A stretch of 64,000 nucleotides of DNA from assembly GCF_038181555.1 (NCBI RefSeq), contig NZ_JBBWUA010000007.1:69898-133897 (forward strand), given 5' to 3'. The notes under the pieces were generated by a model. That model saw only the letters and a program-made list of their open reading frames with translations. It did not search any database and was not told the DNA's origin. Positions 1-9,128 of this stretch are shown here, piece by piece (position 1 is the first letter of the stretch; every line of letters starts with the position of its first letter). The position numbers and the translations under genes are program-made. The DNA comes from Desulfitobacterium sp038181555 (GTDB lineage Bacteria; Bacillota; Desulfitobacteriia; Desulfitobacteriales; Desulfitobacteriaceae).

Positions 1-1
1 C

Positions 2-430
2 CTTATGAATGCTACCCGCAATCAGAGCGAGCTTGAACAAAAAGCTCGGACAGCTATGGTACATATCCTTGATGAGATCAAGCTTAATGATTATACCTAC
101 TACTCGACGGGAGCAGAAGGATATAACTATGGTGTCTATACTCAAGCCCCCGATCATCCTCAACAGTGTCTTATCAATTTAAAGCCAGCTCCGGCTGCCT
201 TGGCCGGTGATCATAGTGCATTTCCGACTGGAACGCGGGTTTACTATAATCATGGGCAAAGGGAGCTGTGGTACAGAGACGAGGCTACGAATTCAGTGAA
301 TCTTATTGCCGATGATATTGACATAATTGAGATTTTTCCAGAAACTAGTCGGCTATTAAGGATTTATGTGAAAGCCACCGACTCCACCGGTTCAGAATAT
401 GAATTATTGACTTGGTCGCGTGCTTATTAG
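2..430 (+). CDS. PilW/GspJ-like minor prepilin, C-terminal part (cut by window edge)
   Basis: The reading frame is already open at the left edge, so only the C-terminal part of the gene is visible. The first readable residues (SELEQKARTAM followed by an amphipathic helix) resemble the region after the N-terminal helix of PilW/GspJ-type minor prepilins. The rest looks like the beta-rich pilin head. The hydrophobic prepilin leader must lie outside the window. The stop codon overlaps the ribosome-binding site of the following PilX-like gene, so the two are co-transcribed. The family call rests on this fragment plus context (PilX-, PilM-, PilN- and PilO-like genes downstream) and is moderate. The internal ATG at 5 is not a likely true start. 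Confidence 0.6.
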   Translation, partial: LMNATRNQSELEQKARTAMVHILDEIKLNDYTYYSTGAEGYNYGVYTQAPDHPQQCLINLKPAPAALAGDHSAFPTGTRVYYNHGQRELWYRDEATNSVNLIADDIDIIEIFPETSRLLRIYVKATDSTGSEYELLTWSRAY

Positions 431-443
431 GAGGGATGACTGT

Positions 444-1316
<873 letters not shown>

Positions 1317-1338
1317 TTCTTCAATTGGGAGGTCAGTT

Positions 1339-2400
1339 ATGTATAAGAGTTTTAAACTGATAAGGCTTATAGCTCTTCTTATGGTAATCTCATTATTTCT
1401 TTCCGGTTGCTATAAACCTTATCAGCCTTATGATCCCGATGAGGATGACTATGATGAACACGCTCCGATTATCTTTCTTATTGACGATGAACCCTATGAG
1501 AAGAAGAATGACGATGTCATTTCAGACAAAGAGGTTAATAAATCGTATACAGTTTATGTAACGATTATCAATAATGGCGGTAGGGCTAAAAATCACACTG
1601 CTAAAGATGTGAAGCTGTTTTTGGTTGATGAGACGCGTAGTATTACTATTGAAGTCGGTGAAAAAGATATCACTAGAGATGGCTATACTACATTTTCCAA
1701 TCTTTCCTATGGCGAACAGGCAAGAGTCCATCTCGCAGTAGAGGGGACAATAAAAAAGCAGAACAAGCAGTACTATGTCAAAGCTCGCTCTAACTCATTT
1801 AATATCGGCGATCCCACTGCTTCAACCATCGAGTCACTCAGTGTGACTCCGATCAGCACAACGATTAAGGTTGGCGAAACAGTCAGCTATCGGGCTACGG
1901 CAAAATATAAGAATAGGTCCTCGGCAGTTGATGTCACGGATCAAGTAAGATGGTTAAGTGAGGTTCCCAGCAAGGCGACTATGACAGGCAACCAAGCCAT
2001 AGGCGTCGGCATTGGCACAACCAAAATCATTGCGTCCCTTGAAGATAAAATCGCAGAGGCAACCTTGGTCGTTATGGCACCCGCGTCTCTTAATCGTATC
2101 GAGATAACACCAACGGGTGCCGAAGTTTTGATTGGCCAAGACAAGCCTTTCTATGCCTACGGAATATATGCCAACAATCAAAGAATCAATATCACCAGCG
2201 AAGTCACTTGGTCCAGTACTGCTACCGACATTGCCACTATTGCTTCAAGTGGAGTTGCAACGGGTAAGGGCGCAGGAATGACCACGATTGCAGCTACATT
2301 GCAGGGTAAGTCGGCCAGCACGAGCCTCACAGTCAAAGAACCACCGGTTCTTATACCGGATGATCAAAGGTTAATCTGGGAAAAAGAGGTTGTCAATTAA
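1339..2400 (+). CDS. Lipoprotein with two BIG2-type Ig-like domains
   Basis: The ATG at 1339 follows a GGGAGG at 1327-1332 and gives 353 residues. The N-terminus is a lipoprotein signal with lipobox LSGC (Cys about residue 24), so the protein should be anchored on the outer face of the membrane. An acidic stretch (DEDDYDE) follows, then a beta-rich CARDB-like region with a VTIINNGGRAKN segment. The second half holds two bacterial Ig-like (BIG2) repeats, about residues 170-260 and 260-347. They start ESLSVTP and NRIEITP and end in the usual GxTTI.A.L...A...V pattern. It sits between the PilX-like adhesin and pilM. The inferred role is a surface-anchored partner of the pilus, or an adhesin in its own right. 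Confidence 0.75.
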   Translation: MYKSFKLIRLIALLMVISLFLSGCYKPYQPYDPDEDDYDEHAPIIFLIDDEPYEKKNDDVISDKEVNKSYTVYVTIINNGGRAKNHTAKDVKLFLVDETRSITIEVGEKDITRDGYTTFSNLSYGEQARVHLAVEGTIKKQNKQYYVKARSNSFNIGDPTASTIESLSVTPISTTIKVGETVSYRATAKYKNRSSAVDVTDQVRWLSEVPSKATMTGNQAIGVGIGTTKIIASLEDKIAEATLVVMAPASLNRIEITPTGAEVLIGQDKPFYAYGIYANNQRINITSEVTWSSTATDIATIASSGVATGKGAGMTTIAATLQGKSASTSLTVKEPPVLIPDDQRLIWEKEVVN

Positions 2401-2421
2401 GGAATCTCAAGAAGGAGATAG

Positions 2422-3570
2422 ATGGTGTTTATTAAAAAGAAGTGGGTTGCAGTCATTAACGAGAATCGCTGGATCGTTGCCAAGATTTCTCGTCATAAAA
2501 AGAAGCTAACTGTTTATCACATGGCAGAGTTAAACAGAAGCGAGCTTATACCAGCTGAGGATAAGCCTGTCGCAATTGTGGAGAATCAGGATGGCACCGC
2601 GGTGGTCGAGAAAGCTCTTGGGGATTTGCAGGCTCAGGCTCTAAAGAGCTGGCTAAAGTGCAATAAGGTCCAGCTGAAAAAACTGGGAATTACGTTTTCT
2701 TGCTCAGGGGTTATTACCCGGATGGTAACGCTCCCTGATTTGTCCAATAAGGATTTGGAAAAGTTATTAACCGAGCAAGTCGATCAATATTTTACAGTGA
2801 ATATTTCCGATTACATTGTTGATTACCGCATTTTGGAGAAAGTTCAGGAAGAAGGGCAAAAACGACTGCGGGTTCTTCTCGTAGCCATTCCCCTACTTGA
2901 ATGGGAAAAACAATGGAAGCTATGGGATAGTATTGGCTTTGCTCCTAAGGTCACTGATTTTTCGGCGGAGTGCCTAGGTCGTTTGTATCGGTACTTGTCC
3001 GGATGGGAAGAAAAGAAAAATCAAGCACCGGTATTGGATTTAGCGATTGTTGATCTCGGAACAGACCGGGTGGAGTTTGTGCTCATGGAGCACGGTGTCT
3101 TTTTTCTTTATTCCGATATGGAGATTTCCCTCGGTGGCGTGAATGAGCCAGACGAATCAGAGGAGTTGGCATTAGTTAGCGAGTTAAGCGAGACTGCTGA
3201 GCTAAACGAACTAGGAATATCGAACGAATCAATTGATTCAATTGAACCAAACGAGTCAATAGACGCATCTGAGACGGTAGCTCAAAATGAATTAGAGGAA
3301 AGATTATCACCGGTATTCAATACTCTCACCGATTTCTTGAATTTCTTCGCATCCCGCCACTATGGAAAATCCGTGGACAAGATTTATATCACAGGCGAAT
3401 GCGCGGATTATAAGAACCTGGAAGAGCTTTTTGAAAAGAATATGGGCATTCAGTCCAAAGTGGGATTCCCCGAGGATTGGAAACCGAAATTTACGTCGAA
3501 ATCTAGTAATTTTGCGGATCGATGGATGAAATACGGAAGTTTATTTGGACTGGCAACTCGGGAGGATTAA
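2422..3570 (+). CDS. PilM-like type IV pilus assembly ATPase-fold protein
   Basis: The ATG follows GAAGGAG at 2411-2417. The 382-residue protein has the actin-like PilM outline: a beta-rich N-terminus, a segment FSCSGVITRMVTLPDLSNKDLEKLL (the region that contacts the membrane partner), a DLAIVDLGTDRVEFVL phosphate-loop-like strand near residue 209, and a C-terminal VDKIYITGECADYKNLEELF. PilM binds the PilN tail in the cytoplasm and links the pilus platform to its motor. An insert rich in Glu/Ser/Asn (about residues 235-295, with repeated NES/SIDS motifs) is unusual and looks disordered. The identification is supported by the pilN- and pilO-like genes that follow directly. Confidence 0.75.
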   Translation: MVFIKKKWVAVINENRWIVAKISRHKKKLTVYHMAELNRSELIPAEDKPVAIVENQDGTAVVEKALGDLQAQALKSWLKCNKVQLKKLGITFSCSGVITRMVTLPDLSNKDLEKLLTEQVDQYFTVNISDYIVDYRILEKVQEEGQKRLRVLLVAIPLLEWEKQWKLWDSIGFAPKVTDFSAECLGRLYRYLSGWEEKKNQAPVLDLAIVDLGTDRVEFVLMEHGVFFLYSDMEISLGGVNEPDESEELALVSELSETAELNELGISNESIDSIEPNESIDASETVAQNELEERLSPVFNTLTDFLNFFASRHYGKSVDKIYITGECADYKNLEELFEKNMGIQSKVGFPEDWKPKFTSKSSNFADRWMKYGSLFGLATRED

Positions 3571-4116
3571 ATGCAGGACAGACGACAATTAAATTTCGCT
3601 CAGAGATGGCGAGAGAAGCAGAAGGAACCCCTCAAGGCAGCCAGACGAAAATCTAGGCGTATCATGGCTGGATTAGGGGTGGGGATGGTTGTAGCAGCTC
3701 TTGGCAGTATGCCTTGGCTCTATGAGTATCGCATAGCGTTGGAAGCAGATCTTCTGAATCAAAAAATTGCTTCCTTACAAGATATCGATACACAAGTCTA
3801 TAAGCTAGAAGCCCTTAAGAATCGGTTAGACGCTCAAGAACAGATCCTTGGGCTGATCACCGAGGGCCGCAAGAATCCTAGTGAGGTACTGAATCGACTC
3901 CAACAACAGCTACCCACCGGTGCTACCTTGGTAAGTTTTACGATGGATAAGGATGATTCCTTCAAGGCATCCATAACCTTTTCTTCACCGGTGGATGCAG
4001 CAAATTTTTGGTCGGGAATGATGGGTTCCGATTATTTCGAGACGAAAGATCTTGATACTCTATCTCTGGAAGATAAAGAACAGACCATTGATATGGAATT
4101 TAAATTTAAGCAATAG
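3571..4116 (+). CDS. PilN-like pilus alignment protein
   Basis: The ATG abuts the pilM stop codon, so translation is probably coupled. The 181-residue protein has a short basic cytoplasmic tail beginning QDRRQLNFAQRWREK, one transmembrane helix (about 31-48), a coiled-coil stretch (about 55-95) and a small C-terminal ferredoxin-like domain containing QLPTGATLVSFTM. This is the standard PilN layout. The cytoplasmic tail carries an LNF motif of the type that inserts into PilM. PilN with PilO forms the inner-membrane alignment complex of type IV pili. Sequence similarity in this family is weak, so the call leans on topology and on gene order pilM-pilN-pilO. Confidence 0.75.
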   Translation: MQDRRQLNFAQRWREKQKEPLKAARRKSRRIMAGLGVGMVVAALGSMPWLYEYRIALEADLLNQKIASLQDIDTQVYKLEALKNRLDAQEQILGLITEGRKNPSEVLNRLQQQLPTGATLVSFTMDKDDSFKASITFSSPVDAANFWSGMMGSDYFETKDLDTLSLEDKEQTIDMEFKFKQ

Positions 4117-4156
4117 GCGCTAAAGTACGCAAAGAAACCCTGGAAGTGAGAAAAGC

Positions 4157-4723
4157 ATGAGCAAAGAGACTAGACAGCTTATTTTACTCTTGATCCTAAT
4201 TACTATAGGTCTGGCCTATGGGTATTATTCGTATCTGTTTGCACCTAAATGGACGGAGATTCAAGAGCTGCAACGATTTGTAGACGAAAGGCAAAGCCGG
4301 TATACTACCTTGCTGGGATATAGGGAGAAAAGCTCCTCTCTTGAATGGGAAGTTGCCCAACGTGAGAAAGAGTATAATAATCTAAGAGATCAGATTCCGC
4401 AAATGATAGATAAGCCGGAGTTAGTGGTCGATCTATATACTTTTGCCAAGATCAATCAGGTTCAGCCCCAAACTGTAACCTTTGAAAGTCTTGAAACCAT
4501 GGATACCTATGTTACCCAGTCCCTGACATTTACTTGTCTAGGCACCCAACAAGGTATAATCAACATGATAAATGATATCCAACGTTCGGAAGGGCAACGC
4601 TTCAATTTGGAGAGATTGAATTTTACCAACGACAAGGGGATACTTCATGGCGAGATTCACTTGATTGCTTATGCTAGTAGGGTCGGTGAAGAGCCTCAAG
4701 CAAAAAATGCCCAGAGCAGATAA
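4157..4723 (+). CDS. PilO-like pilus alignment protein
   Basis: This 188-residue protein starts with a transmembrane helix (about 8-28). A coiled coil (about 30-85) and a C-terminal alpha/beta domain follow, with the typical PilO segments VDLYTFAKINQVQPQTVTFE and NMINDIQRSEGQRFNLERL. PilO pairs with PilN around the pilus base. It closes the first pilus operon: a rho-independent terminator follows within 25 bases. A second PilO-like protein is encoded at 20962-21474, so the genome carries at least two PilMNO modules. Confidence 0.75.
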   Translation: MSKETRQLILLLILITIGLAYGYYSYLFAPKWTEIQELQRFVDERQSRYTTLLGYREKSSSLEWEVAQREKEYNNLRDQIPQMIDKPELVVDLYTFAKINQVQPQTVTFESLETMDTYVTQSLTFTCLGTQQGIINMINDIQRSEGQRFNLERLNFTNDKGILHGEIHLIAYASRVGEEPQAKNAQSR

Positions 4724-4743
4724 CAAGGTAGTGAATACTATTT

Positions 4744-4769
4744 AACCTCAGCAATGCTGAGGTTTTTTT
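4744..4769 (+). terminator. Rho-independent terminator after pilO
   Basis: A 9-bp perfect stem (AACCTCAGC / GCTGAGGTT, loop AAT) is followed by a run of Ts. It ends the first pilus operon. Confidence 0.9.
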
Positions 4770-4861
4770 CGCTAAAAACACAATGGAATTGATGGGTCAA
4801 GCAGAAATTGGCCTTCTTTTGCATAGGTATTAAAACAGGGCGCGAAAGGAGTGGCTTAAAT

Positions 4862-5614
4862 ATGTTGACCGAAATCCTTGTTGTTAGTGTTGCCTTAACG
4901 GTCTTGAAGGGTGTTACCCTTCTTGTCTCTTATATTAACAATAATGCTTTCCCGCAACCTCTCAATGAGAAGGATGAAGCCCATTATTTACAGATACTAA
5001 GGGCAAGCAAAAACCCAGAGGTTACCACAAAGGACCTAACAAAAGCAGAGTATGCTCGTAATAAGCTTGTGGAGCATAATCTGCGCTTGGTAGCTCATTT
5101 AGTGAAAAAATTTGATGGGACAGGGGAAGATAGCGATGACCTGATCTCCATTGGCACTATTGGGCTGATTAAAGGAATAGACACCTTTGATTCGGGGAAA
5201 GGAACAAAGCTAGCCACCTATGCAGCTCGCTGCATCGAAAATGAGATTCTTATGCATTTGCGTTCGCTGAAGAAGTCCCGAGGAGAAGTCTCCATTTATG
5301 ATCCTATCGGGGTGGATAAAGAAGGTAATGAAATTTCCTTGATGGATGTTCTGGCCTTCGAGGGTGAAGCAATCTCGGACCGTATTGAAAGTGAATTTGA
5401 GCAACGGGTGCTTTTAGATAAAGTAAAGAACTTAACCCGAAGAGAACGGCTCGTTCTGCAATTACGCTATGGCTTGATGAACAGCCCACGACGAACACAG
5501 AGGGAAATTGCGAAGACCTTGGGAATATCACGTTCCTATGTCTCGCGTATTGAGAAGAAGGCAATCCAAAAGCTAATGGAACAGATGGAAGATCATGATC
5601 CGAGAAAATCATAA
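4862..5614 (+). CDS. sigK: Sporulation sigma factor SigK (late mother-cell sigma factor)
   Basis: The ATG at 4862 after AAAGGAG (4845-4851) gives 250 residues. A hydrophobic N-terminal pro-sequence (MLTEILVVSVALTVLKG) precedes LVSYINNNAFPQPL, which closely matches the pro-SigK cleavage region of Bacillus. Region 2 motifs follow (NLRLVAHLVKKF, DLISIGTIGLIKGID, KLATYAARCIENEILMHLR), then region 4 (TQREIAKTLGISRSYVSRIEKKA). SigK directs late mother-cell transcription (coat, germination) after its pro-sequence is removed by SpoIVFB. The reading frame is continuous, so there is no skin-type insertion here. It stands alone between two terminators. Confidence 0.95.
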   Translation: MLTEILVVSVALTVLKGVTLLVSYINNNAFPQPLNEKDEAHYLQILRASKNPEVTTKDLTKAEYARNKLVEHNLRLVAHLVKKFDGTGEDSDDLISIGTIGLIKGIDTFDSGKGTKLATYAARCIENEILMHLRSLKKSRGEVSIYDPIGVDKEGNEISLMDVLAFEGEAISDRIESEFEQRVLLDKVKNLTRRERLVLQLRYGLMNSPRRTQREIAKTLGISRSYVSRIEKKAIQKLMEQMEDHDPRKS

Positions 5615-5626
5615 GGTGTAGATGCT

Positions 5627-5671
5627 AAAGCACAGCCCATAGAAGATATCTTCTGTGAGCTGTGCTTTATG
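5627..5671 (+). terminator. Long hairpin after sigK
   Basis: Outer arms AAAGCACAGC (5627-5636) and GCTGTGCTTT (5659-5668) enclose an inner palindrome AGAAGATATCTTCT. The T-run is short, so termination is likely but not certain. Confidence 0.65.
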
Positions 5672-5685
5672 CTGCGTAGTTTTAA

Positions 5686-5760
5686 TGAATATTATAAGTG
5701 AATCACGATGTACTTGCCAGATGTATGTGAATATTATATAGTAATGTAATAAATCACGAT
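5686..5760 (+). promoter_or_regulatory. Paired direct repeats upstream of the Lrp-family gene
   Basis: TGAATATTATA occurs at 5686-5696 and 5728-5738, and AATCACGAT at 5701-5709 and 5752-5760. Together they form two copies of a composite element immediately upstream of the regulator gene. Arrays of spaced sites are typical of Lrp-type auto-regulation. That assignment is inference. Confidence 0.45.
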
Positions 5761-5798
5761 ATTTAATTTTGTTAAATTTGCTAAAAGGAGAATTTTTG

Positions 5799-6281
5799 AT
5801 GGATATTACCCTGGATGCTTTTGATAAAGCGATTATTAATGCTTTGCAGGAGGACTCGTCGATTTCCAATTTAGAATTATCAAAGATGATTGGCTTATCA
5901 CCCTCAGCCTGTTTAGCCCGGACAAAGAATCTGAAAGAACAAGGGGTTATTCAGCACTACACAGTATTTGTTGATGAGAAGAGAATAGGCATTGAATTAA
6001 TTGCCTTTACCATGGTAAATCTTTCGCCGTTAAATCGGGAAATAGCTAATAATTTCTTGGCAACCATCAACGAAATACCGAATGTTTTGGAGTGTTATAC
6101 TGTGACAGGTAGCCGTGATTTTCTCTTAAAAGTCGTCGCTAAGGATATTTCATCCTTTCGAGACTTTATTATCGACACGATTATGGCGATACCGGGTGTC
6201 GACAAGGTAGAAACGAATATTGTCATGAATACCGATAAACGTACTTTGACCATACCCCTAGACCTCGATCAAGGAAGTTAA
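5799..6281 (+). CDS. Lrp/AsnC-family transcriptional regulator (AzlB-like)
   Basis: The ATG at 5799 follows AAAAGGAG at 5783-5790 and gives 160 residues. The N-terminal winged-helix (about 6-55, DKAIINALQEDSSISNLELSKMIGLSPSACLARTKNL) and the C-terminal RAM/effector domain (about 65-150) are those of Lrp/AsnC regulators. These usually sense amino acids and assemble as octamers on repeated DNA sites. It sits directly upstream of azlC and azlD, the same order as azlB-azlC-azlD in Bacillus subtilis, where the Lrp-like protein represses the exporter. The same role is likely here, with the direct repeats at 5686-5760 as candidate sites. Confidence 0.85.
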   Translation: MDITLDAFDKAIINALQEDSSISNLELSKMIGLSPSACLARTKNLKEQGVIQHYTVFVDEKRIGIELIAFTMVNLSPLNREIANNFLATINEIPNVLECYTVTGSRDFLLKVVAKDISSFRDFIIDTIMAIPGVDKVETNIVMNTDKRTLTIPLDLDQGS

Positions 6282-6327
6282 TGACAAGTGCACGAAAAGA
6301 ACAGAGAAGATGAGGAGAATAATCTAT

Positions 6328-7056
6328 ATGCAGGAAAAAACAAAAGCCCTGAAAGCGGCATTTCCCTATACTTTGCCTGTGATGACAGGCTATCTGTTTC
6401 TTGGCATGGCCTTTGGTATACTTCTCAACAGTAAGGGTTATCATTTTGGCTGGGCCTTACTCATGAGTGTTTTTATCTATGCCGGGTCCATGCAATATGT
6501 TGCTATTAATTTACTCACCATCGCCTTTAATCCCTTGAATGCATTTATCATGACTTTGATGGTTAATGCCAGACATCTATTTTATGGACTTTCTCTTTTA
6601 GGAAAATTCGGGGAGGGCGGCAGTAAGAAACCCTACCTGATGTTTGGCCTTACGGATGAGACCTTTTCCATACTCTGTGCAACGAATCCTCCCCCGGGTG
6701 TGGATCGAGGCTGGTTTATGTTCTTCATTACCCTACTCAATCAGAGTTACTGGGTTATGGCCTGTGCACTGGGTGGGATTTTGGGTTCTTTAGTTTCCTT
6801 TAATACTAAAGGAATTGATTTTGTCATGACAGCCTTATTTGTGGTTATCTTTCTTGAACAGTGGAAATCCCAGAAGCAGCATGCGCCTGCGCTGATTGGT
6901 CTTGGCGCGTCTGTATTTTGCTTATTAGTGTTTGGCCCGGTGAATTTTATTATCCCGTCCATGATCCTGATCATTTTGGTGTTTACCCTATTGAGGAGAC
7001 CTATAGAAAACTTAACTAACCTGGAAACTATCGATAAACTCGAAGAGGTAAGTTGA
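6328..7056 (+). CDS. azlC: AzlC-family branched-chain amino-acid exporter, large subunit
   Basis: The ATG at 6328 is chosen for its GAGGAG at 6312-6317 and gives 242 residues. The protein is very hydrophobic with about seven predicted membrane spans. It carries the AzlC signature regions: AFPYTLPVMTGYLFLGMAFGI, IYAGSMQYVAINL, NARHLFYGLSLL and GLTDETFSI. With AzlD it forms a two-component permease that exports branched-chain amino acids or their toxic analogues. azlD follows 27 bases downstream. Substrate specificity is inferred from the family. Confidence 0.9.
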   Translation: MQEKTKALKAAFPYTLPVMTGYLFLGMAFGILLNSKGYHFGWALLMSVFIYAGSMQYVAINLLTIAFNPLNAFIMTLMVNARHLFYGLSLLGKFGEGGSKKPYLMFGLTDETFSILCATNPPPGVDRGWFMFFITLLNQSYWVMACALGGILGSLVSFNTKGIDFVMTALFVVIFLEQWKSQKQHAPALIGLGASVFCLLVFGPVNFIIPSMILIILVFTLLRRPIENLTNLETIDKLEEVS

Positions 7057-7083
7057 ACATAACCAACGAATGGAGGAGAAGGC

Positions 7084-7419
7084 ATGATTTTGTCTGCGCA
7101 ACAATCATTGATTATTATCGCTATCATCGCTTTAGGGACTTTTCTAACTCGAGCGCTACCCTTTCTACTTTTCCCGTCGAACCGAGCAACCCCGCCGTTT
7201 ATCCTCTATTTGGGGAATGTGATTCCATTTGCGGCTATTGCCATGTTGATTGTGTACTGTTTAAAAAATGTATCCCTCCTGGCTGCCCCTTATGGGCTTC
7301 CCGAAGGGATAGCAATTGCTTTTATCGTTGTCATTCATTTATGGAAAAAGAATGTACTTCTGAGTATCGGGGGAGGAACAGTGCTTTATATGGCGCTAGT
7401 GCAATTCGTGTTTGCCTGA
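7084..7419 (+). CDS. azlD: AzlD-family branched-chain amino-acid exporter, small subunit
   Basis: This 111-residue protein has about four membrane helices and the AzlD motif TFLTRALPFLLF (residues 19-30) followed by PPFILYLGNVIPFAAIAMLIVY. The start follows GGAGGAGAAGG. It is the small partner of AzlC. Its last 34 bases overlap, tail to tail, the end of the minus-strand psd gene, and no terminator is visible between the two. Transcription of the two units therefore converges without a clear insulator. Confidence 0.9.
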   Translation: MILSAQQSLIIIAIIALGTFLTRALPFLLFPSNRATPPFILYLGNVIPFAAIAMLIVYCLKNVSLLAAPYGLPEGIAIAFIVVIHLWKKNVLLSIGGGTVLYMALVQFVFA

Positions 7420-8297
7420 TTGCCAATTTTCTCGCCGAAGACAACATAAGTCTCGATGCCTAACTTTGTTTGTTCGATGATATCGGCATCGATTTTGATT
7501 TTATTTTCTTCAAAGAAAAGAAGAACTGTTGAACCGCCGAATTTAAAGTACCCCTTTTCTGCGCCACGGGTCACCTTATGTTGAGGGGTATAAGTTTGGA
7601 TAATGGACCCGACAAAAGTAGCACCGACTTCGATATGGAGAATATCGCCAAAATGATCGGAATGGAAAATGCTCCATTCTCTTTTATTCTCGCAGAAGAG
7701 TTTTTGTACTCTTTGCAAAGCCATCGGATTCACAGAGTAATAAGCTCCTTTGATGCGGTGGGAAGGTTCACAGGAGCCACTATCGATAAAATGAAAGCGG
7801 TGATAATCTGTGGGGCATAGGCGCAGAATTAAGCAAGTGCCCTTCCGATATTTCGAGGCAATAGCTGGGTTTTTGATGAGCTCCTTTAGACTATAGGTGA
7901 TGCCTTTGACTTGAACCAAATTATCTAAATCGATATGCTCATAAGCTAGGAGCTTGCCGTCTCCTAAAGAGATCAGAGAGTCCACCTGAGGATCGATGTT
8001 TCGCGCAGAGGGCTTTAGTTTTCGGTAAAAGAAATCATTGAATGAGGAGAACTCCCTAAGATTTTTCTCGGCAATTGATAAATCCATATCAAATTTGTTG
8101 ACGAAAGGATTAATTTTGCGTCGGCTGATGCGGCGGTCCAGATACCAACCATAAAAGCTGGAACACATCTTTTTCTTAACAACAGCTTCAAGTAGCTTCA
8201 TTCCTACAGGGGACGAATAGGTCCACCGGATCATTTTTTCTCCTGCTACTTTCTCTATCTGATAGTTTTTTGTTTTGCGATCGTAGTATTTTATCAA
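7386..8297 (-). CDS. psd: Phosphatidylserine decarboxylase proenzyme
   Basis: This 303-residue protein spans the whole family length from a TTG start. An internal ATG at 8234 with a good ribosome-binding site is an alternative, but the residues upstream (IKYYDRKTKNYQIEKVAGEK) are conserved in clostridial Psd, so the longer form is preferred. Key motifs are LCPTDYHRFH and FGGST (about 253-257), where self-cleavage at the Ser makes the pyruvoyl cofactor. The enzyme converts phosphatidylserine to phosphatidylethanolamine at the membrane. It stands alone and is divergent from yqeG. Confidence 0.95.
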   Translation of the reverse strand: MIKYYDRKTKNYQIEKVAGEKMIRWTYSSPVGMKLLEAVVKKKMCSSFYGWYLDRRISRRKINPFVNKFDMDLSIAEKNLREFSSFNDFFYRKLKPSARNIDPQVDSLISLGDGKLLAYEHIDLDNLVQVKGITYSLKELIKNPAIASKYRKGTCLILRLCPTDYHRFHFIDSGSCEPSHRIKGAYYSVNPMALQRVQKLFCENKREWSIFHSDHFGDILHIEVGATFVGSIIQTYTPQHKVTRGAEKGYFKFGGSTVLLFFEENKIKIDADIIEQTKLGIETYVVFGEKIGNQANTNCTSAI

Positions 8298-8399
8298 CTA
8301 TTTTTCAACTCCTATAATGGCTATTTTATAATATTTTTTTCCATTCCACCAGAGCCAAATCTTTTACTTAGGCGAAAGATAATCTTTTCGCGTTTCACA

Positions 8400-8446
8400 G
8401 GGCAAGCCCTAATTGACTTGCCCAGAATCCGACACTAGGATATAAT
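8400..8446 (+). promoter_or_regulatory. Predicted sigma-A-type promoter with overlapping inverted repeat, upstream of yqeG
   Basis: TTGCCC (8418-8423) and TATAAT (8441-8446) are 17 bp apart, 31 bp upstream of the yqeG ATG. A 7-bp inverted repeat (GGGCAAG at 8400-8406, CTTGCCC at 8417-8423) overlaps the -35 box and could be an operator. Confidence 0.5.
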
Positions 8447-8477
8447 AAGTAAAAAATGTCATGTCGGGGAGGAAAGT

Positions 8478-9008
8478 ATGTTTGATCTCTTCAGGCCGAC
8501 TTTTCAAGCGGATTCATTAGACAGCATATCTATGGATGTACTAAAAAGGGATGGTATTCGCGGACTAATCTTAGATCTTGACAACACGATGACCCCCTGG
8601 AATGACTTGGAAGTTGGACCCAAGGTGGAAGCATGGTTTAAAAAACTTCATGAAGCTGGAATCAAGGCGTGCGTGGTTTCTAATAATAAGCGTAAACAAC
8701 GCGTAGCGGTTGTTGCCGATCGCTTAGGAATTCCTTTTGTGTATCGGGCCACCAAACCACGTCGTAAGGCTTTTCGCGCGGGAATGAATATCTTGGGTAC
8801 CGGCACGACTGATACGGCTGTTATCGGAGATCAACTGTTTACAGATATCCTCGGCGGAAATCGGATGGGGCTTTACACCATATTGGTTCTGCCCATTAGC
8901 GATCATGAATTTGTGGGTACCAAAGTATTACGCAGGATGGAACGAGTGTTGATCTGGTTCATGAAACGTTGGGATTCATCAGAGCCTCATAGTCCAAAAG
9001 TGCCTTGA
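8478..9008 (+). CDS. yqeG: YqeG-family HAD phosphatase (subclass IIIA)
   Basis: This 176-residue protein contains the HAD motif I LDLDNTMTPWND (about 34-45) and motif II VVSNN (about 73-77). A Lys-containing motif III stretch (ATKPRRKAF) is followed by the motif IV region GTTDTAVIGDQLFTDILGGNRMG. This matches the YqeG family of predicted cytoplasmic phosphatases, whose substrate is not firmly established. In Bacillus yqeG lies next to yqeH and aroE. Here aroE follows but yqeH is absent. The start follows GGGGAGGAAAG. Confidence 0.9.
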   Translation: MFDLFRPTFQADSLDSISMDVLKRDGIRGLILDLDNTMTPWNDLEVGPKVEAWFKKLHEAGIKACVVSNNKRKQRVAVVADRLGIPFVYRATKPRRKAFRAGMNILGTGTTDTAVIGDQLFTDILGGNRMGLYTILVLPISDHEFVGTKVLRRMERVLIWFMKRWDSSEPHSPKVP

Positions 9009-9128
9009 AAAGGAATTATATGACGAATGAACGATGACGGAATGGGAACACCATTCCGTTGTGCTTATCCATACTAGTGACCATGAGGAATTAGGTTTTC
9101 TATAAGTACGAATATTGGGGGGATAGAC

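Noticed and set aside
5304..5612. Minus-strand frame over the 3-prime half of sigK
   Set aside because: Shadow of a strongly coding region; no start site or similarity.
4862..5614. Possible skin-type interruption of sigK
   Set aside because: The sigma-factor reading frame is continuous from pro-sequence to region 4.
7053..7463. Plus-strand frame overlapping azlD in another phase
   Set aside because: The azlD frame at 7084-7419 has the family motif and a strong site; this one reads Cys/Ser-rich noise.
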